Source: Geobacillus genomosp. 3 (GTDB lineage Bacteria > Bacillota > Bacilli > Bacillales > Anoxybacillaceae). Taken from it: a stretch of DNA of 64,000 bases. The DNA lies in contig NC_022080.4 of the NCBI RefSeq assembly GCF_000445995.2, positions 1,054,001-1,118,000 on the forward strand, in the 5' to 3' direction. The position numbers and the translations under genes were made by a program. Below, in pieces: positions 46,983 through 57,764 of this stretch; the stretch's first letter is position 1, and the number at the start of each line of letters is the position of its first letter. The notes beneath the pieces were generated by a model, which was not told the DNA's origin, searched no databases, and saw nothing but the letters and a program-made list of their open reading frames with translations.

Positions 46983-47263
46983 GCGAGGAACGGAAAAAAG
47001 CGGTCGCCCTGTCCTATGACGCAGCGGTTCATGCTGCTCCGGTTGTAAAAGCGAAAGGAGACGGAAAGATCGCAGCAGCGATCATCGCCGCCGCTAAGCA
47101 GCATGGTGTGCCGGTGCGGAAAGACCCGACGCTTGTTGAGCTGCTGGGCAAGGTGGAGATCAATGAGGCGGTTCCGGAGGAGCTGTACGCGCTCGTGGCA
47201 GAGTTGTTTGCGTTTTTATACAAGCTTGATCGGGCGGCGAAAGGGTCAGCTTCTGATGAGTAA
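46979..47263 (+). CDS. ylqH: YlqH protein, FlhB cytoplasmic-domain-like
   Basis: This 94-residue protein matches the FlhB/YscU C-terminal cytoplasmic domain after its autocleavage site: AVALSYDAAVHAAPVVKAKG, AAAKQHGVPVRKDPTLVELL, and VPEELYALVAELFAFLYKLD. It lacks the NPTH motif and the membrane part of FlhB. It begins at 46979, overlapping the ylqG stop by four bases, so the two are translationally coupled. In other species such isolated FlhB tails (FlhX) can replace the cleaved FlhB fragment. What it does here is unknown. Confidence 0.82.
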   Translation: MSEERKKAVALSYDAAVHAAPVVKAKGDGKIAAAIIAAAKQHGVPVRKDPTLVELLGKVEINEAVPEELYALVAELFAFLYKLDRAAKGSASDE

Positions 47264-47306
47264 ATATTTTCCTATTCCCCGATTTCTTAATTTTGTGGCG
47301 AAACGG

Positions 47307-47349
47307 TGGACAAGCGTGAAATGTTAGGTATAAAATGAAAGCGCTAAGA
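47307..47349 (+). promoter_or_regulatory. sucC promoter with candidate CcpA site
   Basis: TGGACA (47307-47312), a 16-base spacer and TATAAA (47329-47334) form a moderate promoter. TGAAAGCGCTAAGA (47336-47349) matches the cre consensus TGWAANCGNTNWCA at all but one fixed position and would cover the transcription start. Confidence 0.6.
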
Positions 47350-47381
47350 CTTTTTTAGTTTCATACATAGGAGGTTGGCGC

Positions 47382-48542
<1,161 letters not shown>

Positions 48543-48559
48543 GAAAGTGAGGGAGACAT

Positions 48560-49462
48560 GTGAGCGTTTTTGTCAATAAAGACACGAAAGTCATCGTACA
48601 AGGGATTACCGGTTCGCAAGGGCTGTTCCATACTAAGCAGATGATCGAGTACGGCACGAATATTGTCGGCGGTGTTACGCCGGGCAAAGGCGGCACGGAA
48701 GTCGAAGGCGTGCCGGTGTTTGACACCGTTTCCGAAGCGGTCGAAAAAACAGGCGCGAACGCCTCGGTCATTTACGTTCCGCCGGCGTTTGCCGCAGACG
48801 CCATTATGGAAGCGGTCGACGCCGGGCTTGATCTTGTCGTCTGCATCACCGAAGGCATTCCGGTGCTCGATATGGTGAAAGTGAAGCGGTACATGGAAGG
48901 GAAAAAGACTCGCCTCATCGGCCCGAATTGCCCGGGCGTCATTACGCCGGAAGAGTGCAAAATCGGCATTATGCCGGGCTATATCCATAAAAAAGGGCAC
49001 GTCGGCATCGTCTCGCGCTCCGGCACGCTGACGTATGAAGCGGTTCATCAATTGACGCAAGCCGGCATCGGCCAATCGACGGCGGTCGGCATTGGCGGCG
49101 ACCCGGTCAACGGCACGAACTTCATCGATGTGCTGAAGGCGTTTAACGAAGACGAGGAGACGTACGCGGTCATTATGATCGGCGAAATCGGCGGCACGGC
49201 GGAAGAAGAAGCGGCCGAATGGGTGAAAGCGAACATGACGAAGCCGGTCGTCGGCTTTATCGGCGGACAGACGGCGCCTCCGGGCAAACGGATGGGCCAC
49301 GCGGGCGCCATCATTTCCGGCGGCAAAGGCACGGCGGCGGAAAAAATCAAAAAGATGACCGAATGCGGCATTAAAGTGGCGGAAACGCCGGCCGTCATCG
49401 GTGAAACGCTTATTTCCGTCCTAAAAGAGCGCGGATTGTACGAAAAATGTAAAACGCATTAA
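48560..49462 (+). CDS. sucD: Succinyl-CoA synthetase, alpha subunit
   Basis: This 300-residue subunit binds CoA and is phosphorylated on a histidine during catalysis. The N-terminal Rossmann domain has [20 protein letters not shown] and [11 protein letters not shown]. The active-site histidine is in [17 protein letters not shown]. It starts with GTG at 48560 ([10 protein letters not shown]) after GTGAGGGAGA. Confidence 0.97.
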   Translation: MSVFVNKDTKVIVQGITGSQGLFHTKQMIEYGTNIVGGVTPGKGGTEVEGVPVFDTVSEAVEKTGANASVIYVPPAFAADAIMEAVDAGLDLVVCITEGIPVLDMVKVKRYMEGKKTRLIGPNCPGVITPEECKIGIMPGYIHKKGHVGIVSRSGTLTYEAVHQLTQAGIGQSTAVGIGGDPVNGTNFIDVLKAFNEDEETYAVIMIGEIGGTAEEEAAEWVKANMTKPVVGFIGGQTAPPGKRMGHAGAIISGGKGTAAEKIKKMTECGIKVAETPAVIGETLISVLKERGLYEKCKTH

Positions 49463-49469
49463 GACGGAG

Positions 49470-49498
49470 CCCCGCACGCTATCGTGCGGGGTGCTGTT
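49470..49498 (+). terminator. Probable sucCD terminator
   Basis: CCCCGCACG (49470-49478) and CGTGCGGGG (49483-49491) pair around CTAT. The following TGCTGTTT is only weakly T-rich. Confidence 0.65.
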
Positions 49499-49525
49499 TA
49501 CCATTGGCGCAGAAAGGAGAATGGT

Positions 49526-50407
49526 ATGTACGATACGGTTCGCGACCGGCTCATTCATCTTCACCATTGCCGGGGGGCCGGCTGGAAGACAATCCGTTGT
49601 CTGCTTGACGTGGACCCGACGCTTGCGATTCCGTTTTCTATGTCTCCTCAATCTCTCCGTTCGCTCGTTCCGCTTACTTCTCAGCAATTTGCCGCTTTTT
49701 TCCGCGATTTGCATTCCATTGATCTTCATCGGCTCATTAAAACGTATGAAGCGCGGCGCGTTCACGTTATGACCGTATTCGATGCCGGCTACCCGCCGCT
49801 CTTAAAGCATATTTACGCTCCGCCATGGGTGCTGTATGCAAAAGGAAACATCGCCTTGCTTCAAGAACCAAAGTTGATCAGCATCGTCGGCACGCGGCGC
49901 CCGACCAAAGACGGAATCGAAGCGCTTGACAAGCTTGTGCCGCCGCTTGCGGCCGCCGGATGGACGATCGTCAGTGGGCTCGCTGCCGGCATCGACATTC
50001 ATGCCCATCGGCTTGCCGTCAGGCACGGCGGAACGACGATCGCGGTCATTGCCGGCGGGCTGGATCATGTTTACCCGAAAGCGCACCGGCCATTCGCCCG
50101 GCTCCTTATGGATGGCCAGCTCGTCATTGCGGAACATCCGCCGGCAACGAAGCCGCAGGCGTGGCAGTTTCCGGCGCGCAACCGCATCATCAGCGGGCTG
50201 TCGCTCGGTACGCTTGTCGTGCAGGCGAAACAGAAAAGCGGCTCGCTCATTACCGCCGCGTATGCGCTCGAACAAGGACGGGAAGTGTTCGCTGTCCCCG
50301 GCCCGATCGGGGCGGCCGAAGCTGTCGGGCCGAATACGCTCATTCAGCACGGGGCAAAACTAGTGCAGGAGGCGGAAGACATCATCGCCGAATTCCCGTA
50401 CGTATAA
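49526..50407 (+). CDS. dprA: DNA processing protein DprA
   Basis: This 293-residue protein (Smf) loads RecA on incoming single strands during natural transformation. The N-terminal SAM-like region is followed by the Rossmann-fold DNA-binding domain with ISIVGTRRPTKDGIEAL, SGLAAGIDIHAHRLAV, AVIAGGLDHVYPKAH and FPARNRIISGLS. Its DNA-binding arginines and lysines look intact. It is at the short end for the family because the C-terminal winged-helix domain is absent, as in B. subtilis Smf. The start at 49526 has AAAGGAGAATGG. Confidence 0.94.
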   Translation: MYDTVRDRLIHLHHCRGAGWKTIRCLLDVDPTLAIPFSMSPQSLRSLVPLTSQQFAAFFRDLHSIDLHRLIKTYEARRVHVMTVFDAGYPPLLKHIYAPPWVLYAKGNIALLQEPKLISIVGTRRPTKDGIEALDKLVPPLAAAGWTIVSGLAAGIDIHAHRLAVRHGGTTIAVIAGGLDHVYPKAHRPFARLLMDGQLVIAEHPPATKPQAWQFPARNRIISGLSLGTLVVQAKQKSGSLITAAYALEQGREVFAVPGPIGAAEAVGPNTLIQHGAKLVQEAEDIIAEFPYV

Positions 50408-50416
50408 TGATCATGT

Positions 50417-50445
50417 TTGACAAATGCGGCAATAATCATTAATAA
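50417..50445 (+). promoter_or_regulatory. topA promoter
   Basis: A consensus TTGACA (50417-50422), a 17-base spacer and TAATAA (50440-50445) lie 40 bases before topA. Confidence 0.8.
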
Positions 50446-50485
50446 TAATGAAGATTTCAATTTACTTCCTAGGGGTGGAAGATGG

Positions 50486-52561
50486 ATGTCAGACTACTTA
50501 GTTATCGTCGAATCGCCAACGAAAGCGAAGACGATCGAACGGTACTTAGGAAAAAAATATACGGTCAAAGCCTCGATGGGGCACGTTCGTGATCTGCCAA
50601 AAAGCCAGATGGGCGTTGATATAGACCGCGGCTACGCGCTGAAATACATTACGATCCGTGGCAAAGGCCAAGTGATTAAAGAGTTGAAAACGGCGGCCAA
50701 AAAGGCGAAAAAAGTGTTTCTTGCCGCCGACCCGGACCGGGAAGGGGAGGCGATCGCCTGGCATTTGGCTAACATGCTTAATCTCGATATTCACTCCGAT
50801 TGCCGCGTTGTTTTTCATGAAATTACAAAAGACGCCATTAAACAATCGTTCCAACAGCCGCGCTCCATCAATATGAATCTTGTTGACGCCCAACAGGCGC
50901 GGCGCGTGCTCGACCGTCTTGTCGGCTATAACATCAGCCCGCTCTTATGGAAAAAAGTGAAAAAAGGGTTAAGTGCCGGCCGTGTCCAATCAGTTGCACT
51001 GCGTCTGATCATCGACCGGGAAAAAGAAATCCGTCAGTTTCAGCCGCAAGAGTATTGGACGATTCAAGCGACGTTTCAAAAAGGGGACGAGACGTTTGCG
51101 GCTTCGTTTTACGGGGTGGACGGTGAAAAGCGCGAGTTAAAAACGGAAGCGGACGTCAAAGCGGTGCTCGCCCGCTTGAACGGGTCTGCGTTTACCGTGA
51201 AAACGGTGACAAAACGGGAGCGAAAACGAAGCCCGGTGCCGCCGTTTACAACGTCGTCGCTGCAACAGGAGGCGGCGCGCAAGCTGAATTTCCGCACAAA
51301 AAAGACGATGATGATCGCCCAACAGCTGTACGAGGGGATCGACCTCGGCAGCGAGGGGACGGTCGGGTTGATCACGTACATGCGCACCGATTCGACGCGC
51401 ATCGCCGAAACGGCGCAGCAAGAGGCGGCGGCGTATATTGAGGCCAAATTCGGTGCCGCGTACGTCAATCAAGAGAAGCGAAAAGAGAAGAAAGGCACGA
51501 ACGCTCAGGATGCCCACGAGGCGATCCGCCCGACAGCGGCGTTTCGCGACCCGGAGAACGTGAAGCCGTATTTGACGCGCGACCAATTCCGGTTGTATAA
51601 ACTCATTTGGGAACGGTTTATCGCCAGTCAAATGACGGCGGCCGTGCTTGATACGATGAGCGTTGAGCTCGAGAACAACGGCGTCGTATTCCGCGCGAGC
51701 GGGTCGACAGTGAAGTTTCCAGGGTTTATGAAAGTGTATATTGAAGGAACGGACGATCAAACGGAAGAGCAAAACCGGCTGCTTCCGGATCTAGCGGAAG
51801 GGGAGACAGTCGAAAGTGAGGCGATCGACCCAAAGCAACATTTCACCCAACCGCCGCCGCGCTATACGGAAGCGCGCCTCGTCAAAACGTTAGAGGAGCT
51901 CGGCATCGGCCGCCCGTCGACCTATGCCCCGACGCTTGATACAATTCAAAAACGCAACTACGTAGTGCTTGAGAACAAGCGGTTCGTCCCAACGGAACTT
52001 GGGGAAATCGTCGTCGAATTGATGCTTGAGTTTTTCCCGGAAATCATTGACGTTGAGTTTACCGCGAAGATGGAAAAAGAGTTAGACGAAATTGAAGAAG
52101 GGAAAGAGGAATGGATCAAAGTTGTCGATGAATTTTATCGCGAGTTTGAGAAACGGCTGAAAGTGGCGGAAAAAGAAATGCGCGAAGTAGAGATTAAGGA
52201 TGAGCCGGCCGGCATCGACTGCGAGGTGTGCGGCAGCCCGATGGTGTACAAAATGGGCCGCTTCGGCAAATTTATCGCCTGCTCCAATTTCCCGGAATGC
52301 CGTCATACGAAGCCGATCGTCAAAGAAATCGGCGTCAAATGCCCGAAATGCCGCGAAGGGGAGATTGTCGAGCGCAGCACAAAGAAAAAGCGAATCTTTT
52401 ACGGTTGCAGTCGTTTCCCGGAGTGCGATTTCGTCTCGTGGGATAAGCCGCTTGCCCGTCCATGCCCGAAATGCGGCAGCCTGCTCGTCGAGAAAAAGCT
52501 GAAAAAAGGTGTGCAAGTGCAATGCACAGCATGCGATTATGAAGAACAGCCGGAAACGTAA
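50486..52561 (+). CDS. topA: DNA topoisomerase I
   Basis: This 691-residue type IA enzyme relaxes negative supercoils. The N-terminal TOPRIM domain has [17 protein letters not shown] and [12 protein letters not shown]. The catalytic tyrosine is near residue 298 in [13 protein letters not shown]. The central gate domains contain [16 protein letters not shown]. Three four-cysteine zinc ribbons follow at the C-terminus (from CEVCGSPM, from CPKCREGE and from CPKCGSLL). The start at 50486 ([11 protein letters not shown]) follows AGGGGTGG. No trmFO gene follows, unlike in B. subtilis. Confidence 0.97.
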   Translation: MSDYLVIVESPTKAKTIERYLGKKYTVKASMGHVRDLPKSQMGVDIDRGYALKYITIRGKGQVIKELKTAAKKAKKVFLAADPDREGEAIAWHLANMLNLDIHSDCRVVFHEITKDAIKQSFQQPRSINMNLVDAQQARRVLDRLVGYNISPLLWKKVKKGLSAGRVQSVALRLIIDREKEIRQFQPQEYWTIQATFQKGDETFAASFYGVDGEKRELKTEADVKAVLARLNGSAFTVKTVTKRERKRSPVPPFTTSSLQQEAARKLNFRTKKTMMIAQQLYEGIDLGSEGTVGLITYMRTDSTRIAETAQQEAAAYIEAKFGAAYVNQEKRKEKKGTNAQDAHEAIRPTAAFRDPENVKPYLTRDQFRLYKLIWERFIASQMTAAVLDTMSVELENNGVVFRASGSTVKFPGFMKVYIEGTDDQTEEQNRLLPDLAEGETVESEAIDPKQHFTQPPPRYTEARLVKTLEELGIGRPSTYAPTLDTIQKRNYVVLENKRFVPTELGEIVVELMLEFFPEIIDVEFTAKMEKELDEIEEGKEEWIKVVDEFYREFEKRLKVAEKEMREVEIKDEPAGIDCEVCGSPMVYKMGRFGKFIACSNFPECRHTKPIVKEIGVKCPKCREGEIVERSTKKKRIFYGCSRFPECDFVSWDKPLARPCPKCGSLLVEKKLKKGVQVQCTACDYEEQPET

Positions 52562-52600
52562 CCGAGTATTGAGTACAATTCAGAATTTTAGAAAAAATAG

Positions 52601-52629
52601 TTGCGCCGCAAGGGAACATATGGTACGAT
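52601..52629 (+). promoter_or_regulatory. Promoter of xerC-hslVU-codY
   Basis: TTGCGC (52601-52606), a 17-base spacer and TACGAT (52624-52629) preceded by TGG form an extended -10 promoter 25 bases before xerC. Confidence 0.65.
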
Positions 52630-52653
52630 GTAGAAGCATTGCGGGGTGAGGCG

Positions 52654-53556
52654 ATGGAAAATGCAACATTTGCGTTACAATTATTCATGGAATATTTACA
52701 AATCGAGAAAAATTATTCACAATATACTATTGCGTGCTACCGGCGCGATATTGAGCAGTTTTTCCAATTCATGAACGAAGAAGGGATCCATGAGCTTGAC
52801 CAAGTGGCCTACAGCGACGTCCGCTTGTATTTGACGAAACTGTATAGCCAGCATTTGACGAGCCGTTCGGTCGCCCGTAAAATTTCGAGCTTGCGCAGCT
52901 TTTACAAGTTTTTGCTGCGCGAAGGACGGGCGGCCGAAAACCCGTTTGCGCTTGCGTCACTGCCGAAAAAAGAGCAAAAAATTCCTAATTTTTTATATCG
53001 CGAAGAATTAGAAGCACTGTTTCGTGTCAATGATGGAAATACCGCCATCGGCCAGCGCAACGCAGCACTGTTGGAACTGCTGTACGCCACTGGCGCCCGA
53101 GTTAGTGAATGTTGTCACATTCACTTGTCCGACCTTGATTTTGCTGCAGATACGGTGCTGATTCATGGGAAAGGAGGCAAGCAACGCTACGTTCCGTTTG
53201 GCCGCCCCGCTAAGGAAGCGCTCCGACGGTATCTCGACGACGGACGGCGCGAACTGATCAGGCGGCTGCCGGCAGATCACCGGTATTTGTTTGTCAACGC
53301 CCGCGGCAACCCGCTCACGCCCCGGGGGGTGCGCCACATTTTAGACCGGATCGTTGAAGCGGCGGCGCTGACGCAAAACATCAGCCCGCACGTGTTGCGC
53401 CATACGTTTGCGACCCATTTGCTTAACGAAGGGGCGGATCTTCGCTCTGTGCAGGAGCTGCTCGGCCATGCGCATCTATCATCGACGCAAGTGTACACCC
53501 ATGTGACGAAAGACCGTTTGCGGCACATTTATTTGCAGGCGCATCCGCGGGCATAG
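52654..53556 (+). CDS. xerC: Tyrosine recombinase XerC (CodV)
   Basis: This 300-residue recombinase, with XerD, resolves chromosome dimers at dif. The N-terminal SAM-like core-binding domain covers residues 1 to about 90. The catalytic domain has Arg149 in ATGARVSECC, the beta-hairpin lysine in HGKGGKQRYVPF, HVLRHTFATHLL (His246, Arg249), and the nucleophile Tyr281 in STQVYTHVTK. All five catalytic positions are present. The start at 52654 (MENATFALQLF) follows GGGGTGAGG. It heads the cluster xerC-hslV-hslU-codY, named cod in B. subtilis. Confidence 0.95.
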   Translation: MENATFALQLFMEYLQIEKNYSQYTIACYRRDIEQFFQFMNEEGIHELDQVAYSDVRLYLTKLYSQHLTSRSVARKISSLRSFYKFLLREGRAAENPFALASLPKKEQKIPNFLYREELEALFRVNDGNTAIGQRNAALLELLYATGARVSECCHIHLSDLDFAADTVLIHGKGGKQRYVPFGRPAKEALRRYLDDGRRELIRRLPADHRYLFVNARGNPLTPRGVRHILDRIVEAAALTQNISPHVLRHTFATHLLNEGADLRSVQELLGHAHLSSTQVYTHVTKDRLRHIYLQAHPRA

Positions 53557-53579
53557 CGCGCGCGTAAGGAGGGGGAACG

Positions 53580-54122
53580 ATGGAACGCTTTCATGCGACG
53601 ACGATTTTTGCCATCCGCCATAACGGTGCGGCGGCGATGGCCGGCGACGGCCAAGTGACGTTCGGCAACGCGGTCGTCATGAAACATACGGCGAAGAAAG
53701 TGCGGCGCTTGTTTCATGGCAAAGTGCTTGCCGGTTTTGCCGGCTCGGTGGCCGACGCGTTTACGCTGTTTGAGATGTTTGAAGGCAAGCTCGAACAATT
53801 CAACGGCAACTTGCCGCGCGCGGCCGTTGAGCTGGCGAAAGAGTGGCGAAGCGATAAAGTGCTGCGCCGCCTTGAGGCAATGTTGATTGTCATGGACAAG
53901 GAACATTTGCTGTTGATTTCCGGCACTGGTGAAGTGATTGAACCGGATGACGGCATGCTCGCCATCGGGTCGGGCGGCCACTATGCGCTTGCCGCCGGGC
54001 GTGCCTTGAAGCAGTATGCCGGCGGCTCGATGACGGCCAAAGCGATTGCGAAAGCCGCGCTTGAGATTGCCGCTGACATTTGCGTTTATACGAACGGCCA
54101 TATTATTGTCGAAGAGTTGTAA
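53580..54122 (+). CDS. hslV: ATP-dependent protease subunit HslV (ClpQ/CodW)
   Basis: This 180-residue proteasome-like subunit forms the proteolytic core of HslUV. Homology covers all of it: [66 protein letters not shown] and [14 protein letters not shown]. The N-terminus reads [10 protein letters not shown]. In B. subtilis it is MSSFHATTIF, where Ser2 becomes the N-terminal nucleophile. Here position 2 is Glu, so the nucleophile is more likely Thr7 after removal of six residues. AAGGAGGGGGA precedes the ATG. Confidence 0.94.
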   Translation: MERFHATTIFAIRHNGAAAMAGDGQVTFGNAVVMKHTAKKVRRLFHGKVLAGFAGSVADAFTLFEMFEGKLEQFNGNLPRAAVELAKEWRSDKVLRRLEAMLIVMDKEHLLLISGTGEVIEPDDGMLAIGSGGHYALAAGRALKQYAGGSMTAKAIAKAALEIAADICVYTNGHIIVEEL

Positions 54123-54138
54123 AAAAGGGGGGCCGATG

Positions 54139-55533
54139 ATGGCGGAAACATTGACTCCACGGCAAATTGTCGAGAAGCTCGATCAGTTTATCGTCGGACA
54201 AAAAGAGGCGAAAAAGGCGGTGGCGATTGCGCTCCGCAACCGGTATCGCCGCAGTTTGCTCGATGAAAAATTGCGCGATGAAGTGATGCCGAAAAACATT
54301 TTAATGATCGGCCCGACGGGGGTCGGGAAGACGGAGATTGCCCGCCGGCTCGCCAAACTTGTCGGGGCGCCGTTTATCAAAGTCGAGGCGACGAAATTTA
54401 CGGAAGTCGGCTATGTCGGCCGTGACGTTGAATCGATGGTGCGCGATTTGGTCGAAACGTCCGTCAGGCTTGTGAAAGAGCGGAAAATGAATGACGTGAA
54501 AGACCGGGCCGAGCAGCAAGCGAATAAACGGCTTGTGGAATTGCTCGTTCCGGGCAAGCAAAAGCAAACGATCAAAAACCCGCTCGAGCTGTTGTTTGGC
54601 AGTCAAGCGGGCCAACCGGACAGCGGCCACAGCCACGACGATGAACAAGTGGAGCAAAAGCGGCGCCAAGTCGCCTGGCAGCTGGCAAACGGCCAACTCG
54701 AAAACGAGATGGTCACGATTGAAATAGAGGAGCAGCCGCCGATGCTCTTTGACTTTTTGCAAGGGGCGGGCATTGAACAGATGGGCATGAATATGCAGGA
54801 TGCGCTCAGCAGCTTAATGCCGCGGCGGCGCAAAAAGCGACGCCTAAAGGTGAGCGAGGCGCGCAAGGTGCTTATCAATGAAGAGGCGCAAAAACTGATC
54901 GATATGGATGAGGTGACGCAAGAGGCGGTTCGCCTCGCTGAGCAGTCCGGCATCATCTTTATCGATGAAATTGATAAAATTGCCCGCAGCGGATCGGCGT
55001 CCGGCTCGGCCGACGTCTCGCGCGAAGGGGTGCAGCGCGACATTTTGCCGATTGTCGAGGGATCGACGGTCATGACAAAATACGGGCCGGTCAAAACAGA
55101 TCATATTTTATTTATTGCAGCCGGCGCGTTTCATATGGCGAAGCCATCGGATTTGATTCCCGAGCTGCAAGGCCGGTTTCCGATTCGCGTCGAATTAACG
55201 AAACTTTCGGTTGACGATTTCGTAAGTATATTAGTCGAGCCGAATAACGCGCTCATTAAACAATATCAGGCGCTTTTAGCGACAGAAGGTATAAATCTTG
55301 AATTTTCTGACGATGCTATTCGTAAGATTGCCGAAGTGGCGTTTGAAGTGAACCAGACGACTGACAATATCGGCGCGCGCCGGCTCCATACGATTTTGGA
55401 AAAACTGCTTGAAGATTTGCTGTTTGAGGCGCCGGATATCGGACTCGATCGAGTCGTCATCACGCCGCAATACGTCGAACAAAAACTCGGCACCATCGTG
55501 AAAAACAAAGATTTAAGCGAGTTTATTTTATGA
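54139..55533 (+). CDS. hslU: ATP-dependent protease ATPase subunit HslU (ClpY/CodX)
   Basis: This 464-residue AAA+ unfoldase feeds substrates to HslV. It begins [20 protein letters not shown]. Walker A is [15 protein letters not shown], the pore loop is GYVGRDVE, the intermediate I domain covers about residues 110-235, and Walker B is [11 protein letters not shown]. The C-terminal domain ends in DLSEFIL, whose last residues insert between HslV subunits. The start at 54139 has the better spacing to GGGGGG; ATG 54136 is possible. Confidence 0.96.
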   Translation: MAETLTPRQIVEKLDQFIVGQKEAKKAVAIALRNRYRRSLLDEKLRDEVMPKNILMIGPTGVGKTEIARRLAKLVGAPFIKVEATKFTEVGYVGRDVESMVRDLVETSVRLVKERKMNDVKDRAEQQANKRLVELLVPGKQKQTIKNPLELLFGSQAGQPDSGHSHDDEQVEQKRRQVAWQLANGQLENEMVTIEIEEQPPMLFDFLQGAGIEQMGMNMQDALSSLMPRRRKKRRLKVSEARKVLINEEAQKLIDMDEVTQEAVRLAEQSGIIFIDEIDKIARSGSASGSADVSREGVQRDILPIVEGSTVMTKYGPVKTDHILFIAAGAFHMAKPSDLIPELQGRFPIRVELTKLSVDDFVSILVEPNNALIKQYQALLATEGINLEFSDDAIRKIAEVAFEVNQTTDNIGARRLHTILEKLLEDLLFEAPDIGLDRVVITPQYVEQKLGTIVKNKDLSEFIL

Positions 55534-55549
55534 GGAGGAGATGGAACCA

Positions 55550-56329
55550 ATGAATTTGCTAGAGAAAACGCGAAAAATTAATGCCATGCTGCAAAAAGCA
55601 GCCGGGCGACCGGTCAATTTTAAAGAAATGGCGGAAACGCTTTGCGACGTCATTGAAGCGAACGTGTTCGTTGTCAGCCGCCGCGGCAAACTGCTCGGAT
55701 TTGCCGTCAAGCAATCGATCGAAAACGAGCGGATGAAACGGATGCTTGAGGAGCGGCAGTTTCCGGAAGAATATACGAGAAACTTGTTCAACATTACGGA
55801 AACGTCTCCTAATATCGATATTAATAGCGAATATACGGCATTTCCAGTGGAAAATCGTGACTTGTTTAAAACCGGCTTGACGACGATTGTTCCGATCAAC
55901 GGTGGGGGGGAACGGCTCGGCACGCTCATTTTGTCGCGCCTTGACCGCGAGTTTGATAACGACGACTTGATTTTAGCCGAGTATGGCGCAACGGTCGTCG
56001 GCATGGAGATTTTGCGCGAAAAAACGGAGGAAATCGAAGAGGAAGCACGCAGCAAGGCGGTCGTGCAAATGGCGATCAGCTCGCTTTCCTACAGCGAACT
56101 CGAGGCGATTGAACATATTTTCGAAGAGCTTGACGGAACGGAAGGGCTGCTTGTCGCCAGCAAAATTGCTGACCGCGTCGGCATTACCCGTTCGGTGATC
56201 GTCAACGCCCTGCGCAAGCTTGAGAGCGCCGGGGTCATTGAATCACGTTCGCTCGGCATGAAAGGGACGTATATTAAAGTGTTAAATGACAAGTTTTTAA
56301 CTGAACTGGAAAAATTAAAATCAAGCTGA
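55550..56329 (+). CDS. codY: Global transcriptional repressor CodY
   Basis: This 259-residue repressor senses branched-chain amino acids and GTP and controls nitrogen, competence, sporulation and motility genes. The N-terminal GAF domain (residues 1 to about 155) includes the conserved [14 protein letters not shown] and the ligand pocket region. The C-terminal winged helix has [20 protein letters not shown] and [14 protein letters not shown]. The ATG at 55550 follows GAGGAGATGG. It completes the cod cluster and is followed by a terminator, so flgB is a separate unit. Confidence 0.97.
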   Translation: MNLLEKTRKINAMLQKAAGRPVNFKEMAETLCDVIEANVFVVSRRGKLLGFAVKQSIENERMKRMLEERQFPEEYTRNLFNITETSPNIDINSEYTAFPVENRDLFKTGLTTIVPINGGGERLGTLILSRLDREFDNDDLILAEYGATVVGMEILREKTEEIEEEARSKAVVQMAISSLSYSELEAIEHIFEELDGTEGLLVASKIADRVGITRSVIVNALRKLESAGVIESRSLGMKGTYIKVLNDKFLTELEKLKSS

Positions 56330-56341
56330 ACGAACGCTCCA

Positions 56342-56382
56342 ACACCCGCCAGACATGTTTGTCCGGCGGGTGTTTCTTTTTT
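56342..56382 (+). terminator. Terminator after codY
   Basis: ACACCCGCC (56342-56350) and GGCGGGTGT (56365-56373) pair, with AGAC/TGTC inside, and are followed by TTCTTTTTT. Between here and flgB I see no confident promoter. Confidence 0.9.
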
Positions 56383-56512
56383 CATCTTCTTCGGCCGCCT
56401 TATCGGTTGGCAGAAAAATAGTACCAAGTTCCGGCTATACATTAGGTTTTCCTTCCCGTAAAATGAAAACTAGCAGAAATTGTCGAAAAATAGGATAAAA
56501 GAGGGGATTCCA

Positions 56513-56902
56513 TTGTCGCTGTTTTCATCGACGATCCGTTGGCTTGAACAAGGGCTCCATTATGCTTCGCTCCGCCAACAGGCGATTGCTGACAACATTG
56601 CTAACGCCGATACGCCGGGCTATAAGACGAAAGACGTGCGTTTTCAGGCCGAGCTCGATCGGGCGCTTCAGCTTGAGGCCAAACGGACAGACCCGCGCCA
56701 TTTTCCGTTTCGCAACGAACAAAATGGAAAAATTGTCGTGACGACCAATGCCAGCATCAGTTACAATCATAATGGAAATAGTGTCGATATCGACCAAGAA
56801 ATGTCGAAATTGGCGGAAAACCAAATTTATTATAACGCTCTGATTGAGCGGTTAAACGGCAAATTCAATACGCTAAAGACAGTGATCAAAGGAGGGAAAT
56901 AG
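56513..56902 (+). CDS. flgB: Flagellar basal-body rod protein FlgB
   Basis: This 129-residue protein is one of the proximal rod subunits joining the MS ring to the hook. It has the rod-protein N-terminal motif ADNIANADTPGYKTKDVRF and a C-terminal helix NQIYYNALIERL. It starts with TTG at 56513 (MSLFSSTIRWLEQ), preceded by AGAGGGGA; this gives the same length as B. subtilis FlgB. It opens the long fla/che operon. Confidence 0.95.
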   Translation: MSLFSSTIRWLEQGLHYASLRQQAIADNIANADTPGYKTKDVRFQAELDRALQLEAKRTDPRHFPFRNEQNGKIVVTTNASISYNHNGNSVDIDQEMSKLAENQIYYNALIERLNGKFNTLKTVIKGGK

Positions 56903-56905
56903 GCT

Positions 56906-57358
56906 GTGTCCGTGTTTCAAAGCTTAAACATCTCAGCGTCGGCGCTCACTGCCCAACGGCTGCGCATGGACGTCATTTCGTCCAACATCGCCAACGTTGA
57001 TACGACAAGAGCCCGTTTTGTCAACGGGGAATGGGAGCCGTACCGCCGCAAAGTCGTCATCATCGAGCCGCGCGGTGAACAGTTTTCGAGTTATTTGCAG
57101 GCTGCCCTCGGCCGCGCTGAAGCTGTCGGCAGCGGCGTTCGGGTGCGTGAAATTGCTGACGATCCGGCTCCGTTTAAACTCGTCTATGACCCGGACCATC
57201 CGGATGCGGGCGCCGACGGCTACGTCCGTCTGCCGAATGTCGACCCGCTCAAAGAAATGGTCGACTTGATCGGTGCGACACGTTCCTATGAGGCGAACGT
57301 CACTGCGCTGAACGCCTCAAAAGGGATGTTGATGAAGGCGCTCGAAATTGGAAAATAG
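56906..57358 (+). CDS. flgC: Flagellar basal-body rod protein FlgC
   Basis: This 150-residue rod subunit has the N-terminal helix and motif LNISASALTAQRLRMDVIS and SNIANVDTTRA, and the C-terminal VDLIGATRSYEANVTALNASK. It starts with GTG at 56906 after AGGAGGGAA, three bases past the flgB stop. Confidence 0.96.
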   Translation: MSVFQSLNISASALTAQRLRMDVISSNIANVDTTRARFVNGEWEPYRRKVVIIEPRGEQFSSYLQAALGRAEAVGSGVRVREIADDPAPFKLVYDPDHPDAGADGYVRLPNVDPLKEMVDLIGATRSYEANVTALNASKGMLMKALEIGK

Positions 57359-57377
57359 CCCATAAGGAGGATGTGTC

Positions 57378-57674
57378 ATGATCGACGGAGCAAGCCGCGT
57401 TGGGCTGACACCGGCGGCCGCCGCCCCGGGCCCGGCGAAGCCGGCTGTAGTGCAAAAACAGTTTGCCGCTTTTTTAAAAGAGGCGCTCAACAACGTAAAC
57501 GACGCGCAAATTCAGGCGGATGCGCTGACAGAAAAACTCGTCCGCGGGGAGAACGTTCAGTTGCATGACGTGATGATCGCAGCGCAAAAGGCAAGCATTG
57601 CGCTGCAGCTGACGCTTGAGATCCGCAACAAGGCGATTGAGGCGTATCAGGAAATGATGCGTATGCCGTTGTAG
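57378..57674 (+). CDS. fliE: Flagellar hook-basal body protein FliE
   Basis: This 98-residue protein links the MS ring to the rod and is exported first. After an alanine- and proline-rich start it shows FAAFLKEALNNVNDAQIQAD and ENVQLHDVMIAAQKASIALQ with the closing RNKAIEAYQEMMRMPL. The ribosome binding site is AAGGAGGA. The 90 bases before fliF hold no other gene. Confidence 0.95.
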   Translation: MIDGASRVGLTPAAAAPGPAKPAVVQKQFAAFLKEALNNVNDAQIQADALTEKLVRGENVQLHDVMIAAQKASIALQLTLEIRNKAIEAYQEMMRMPL

Positions 57675-57764
57675 CGGCCATAAGCTGAAATACATATGGA
57701 GGCTGCTGCCGATGCGAGGCGATGGCAGCAAATGGCTGTATGGCTGGATGATCGGGGGAATTGT

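Noticed and set aside
56383..56512. Sigma-D or sigma-A promoter for the flagellar operon before flgB
   Set aside because: No pair of boxes at acceptable spacing was found by eye; a promoter probably exists but I cannot place it.
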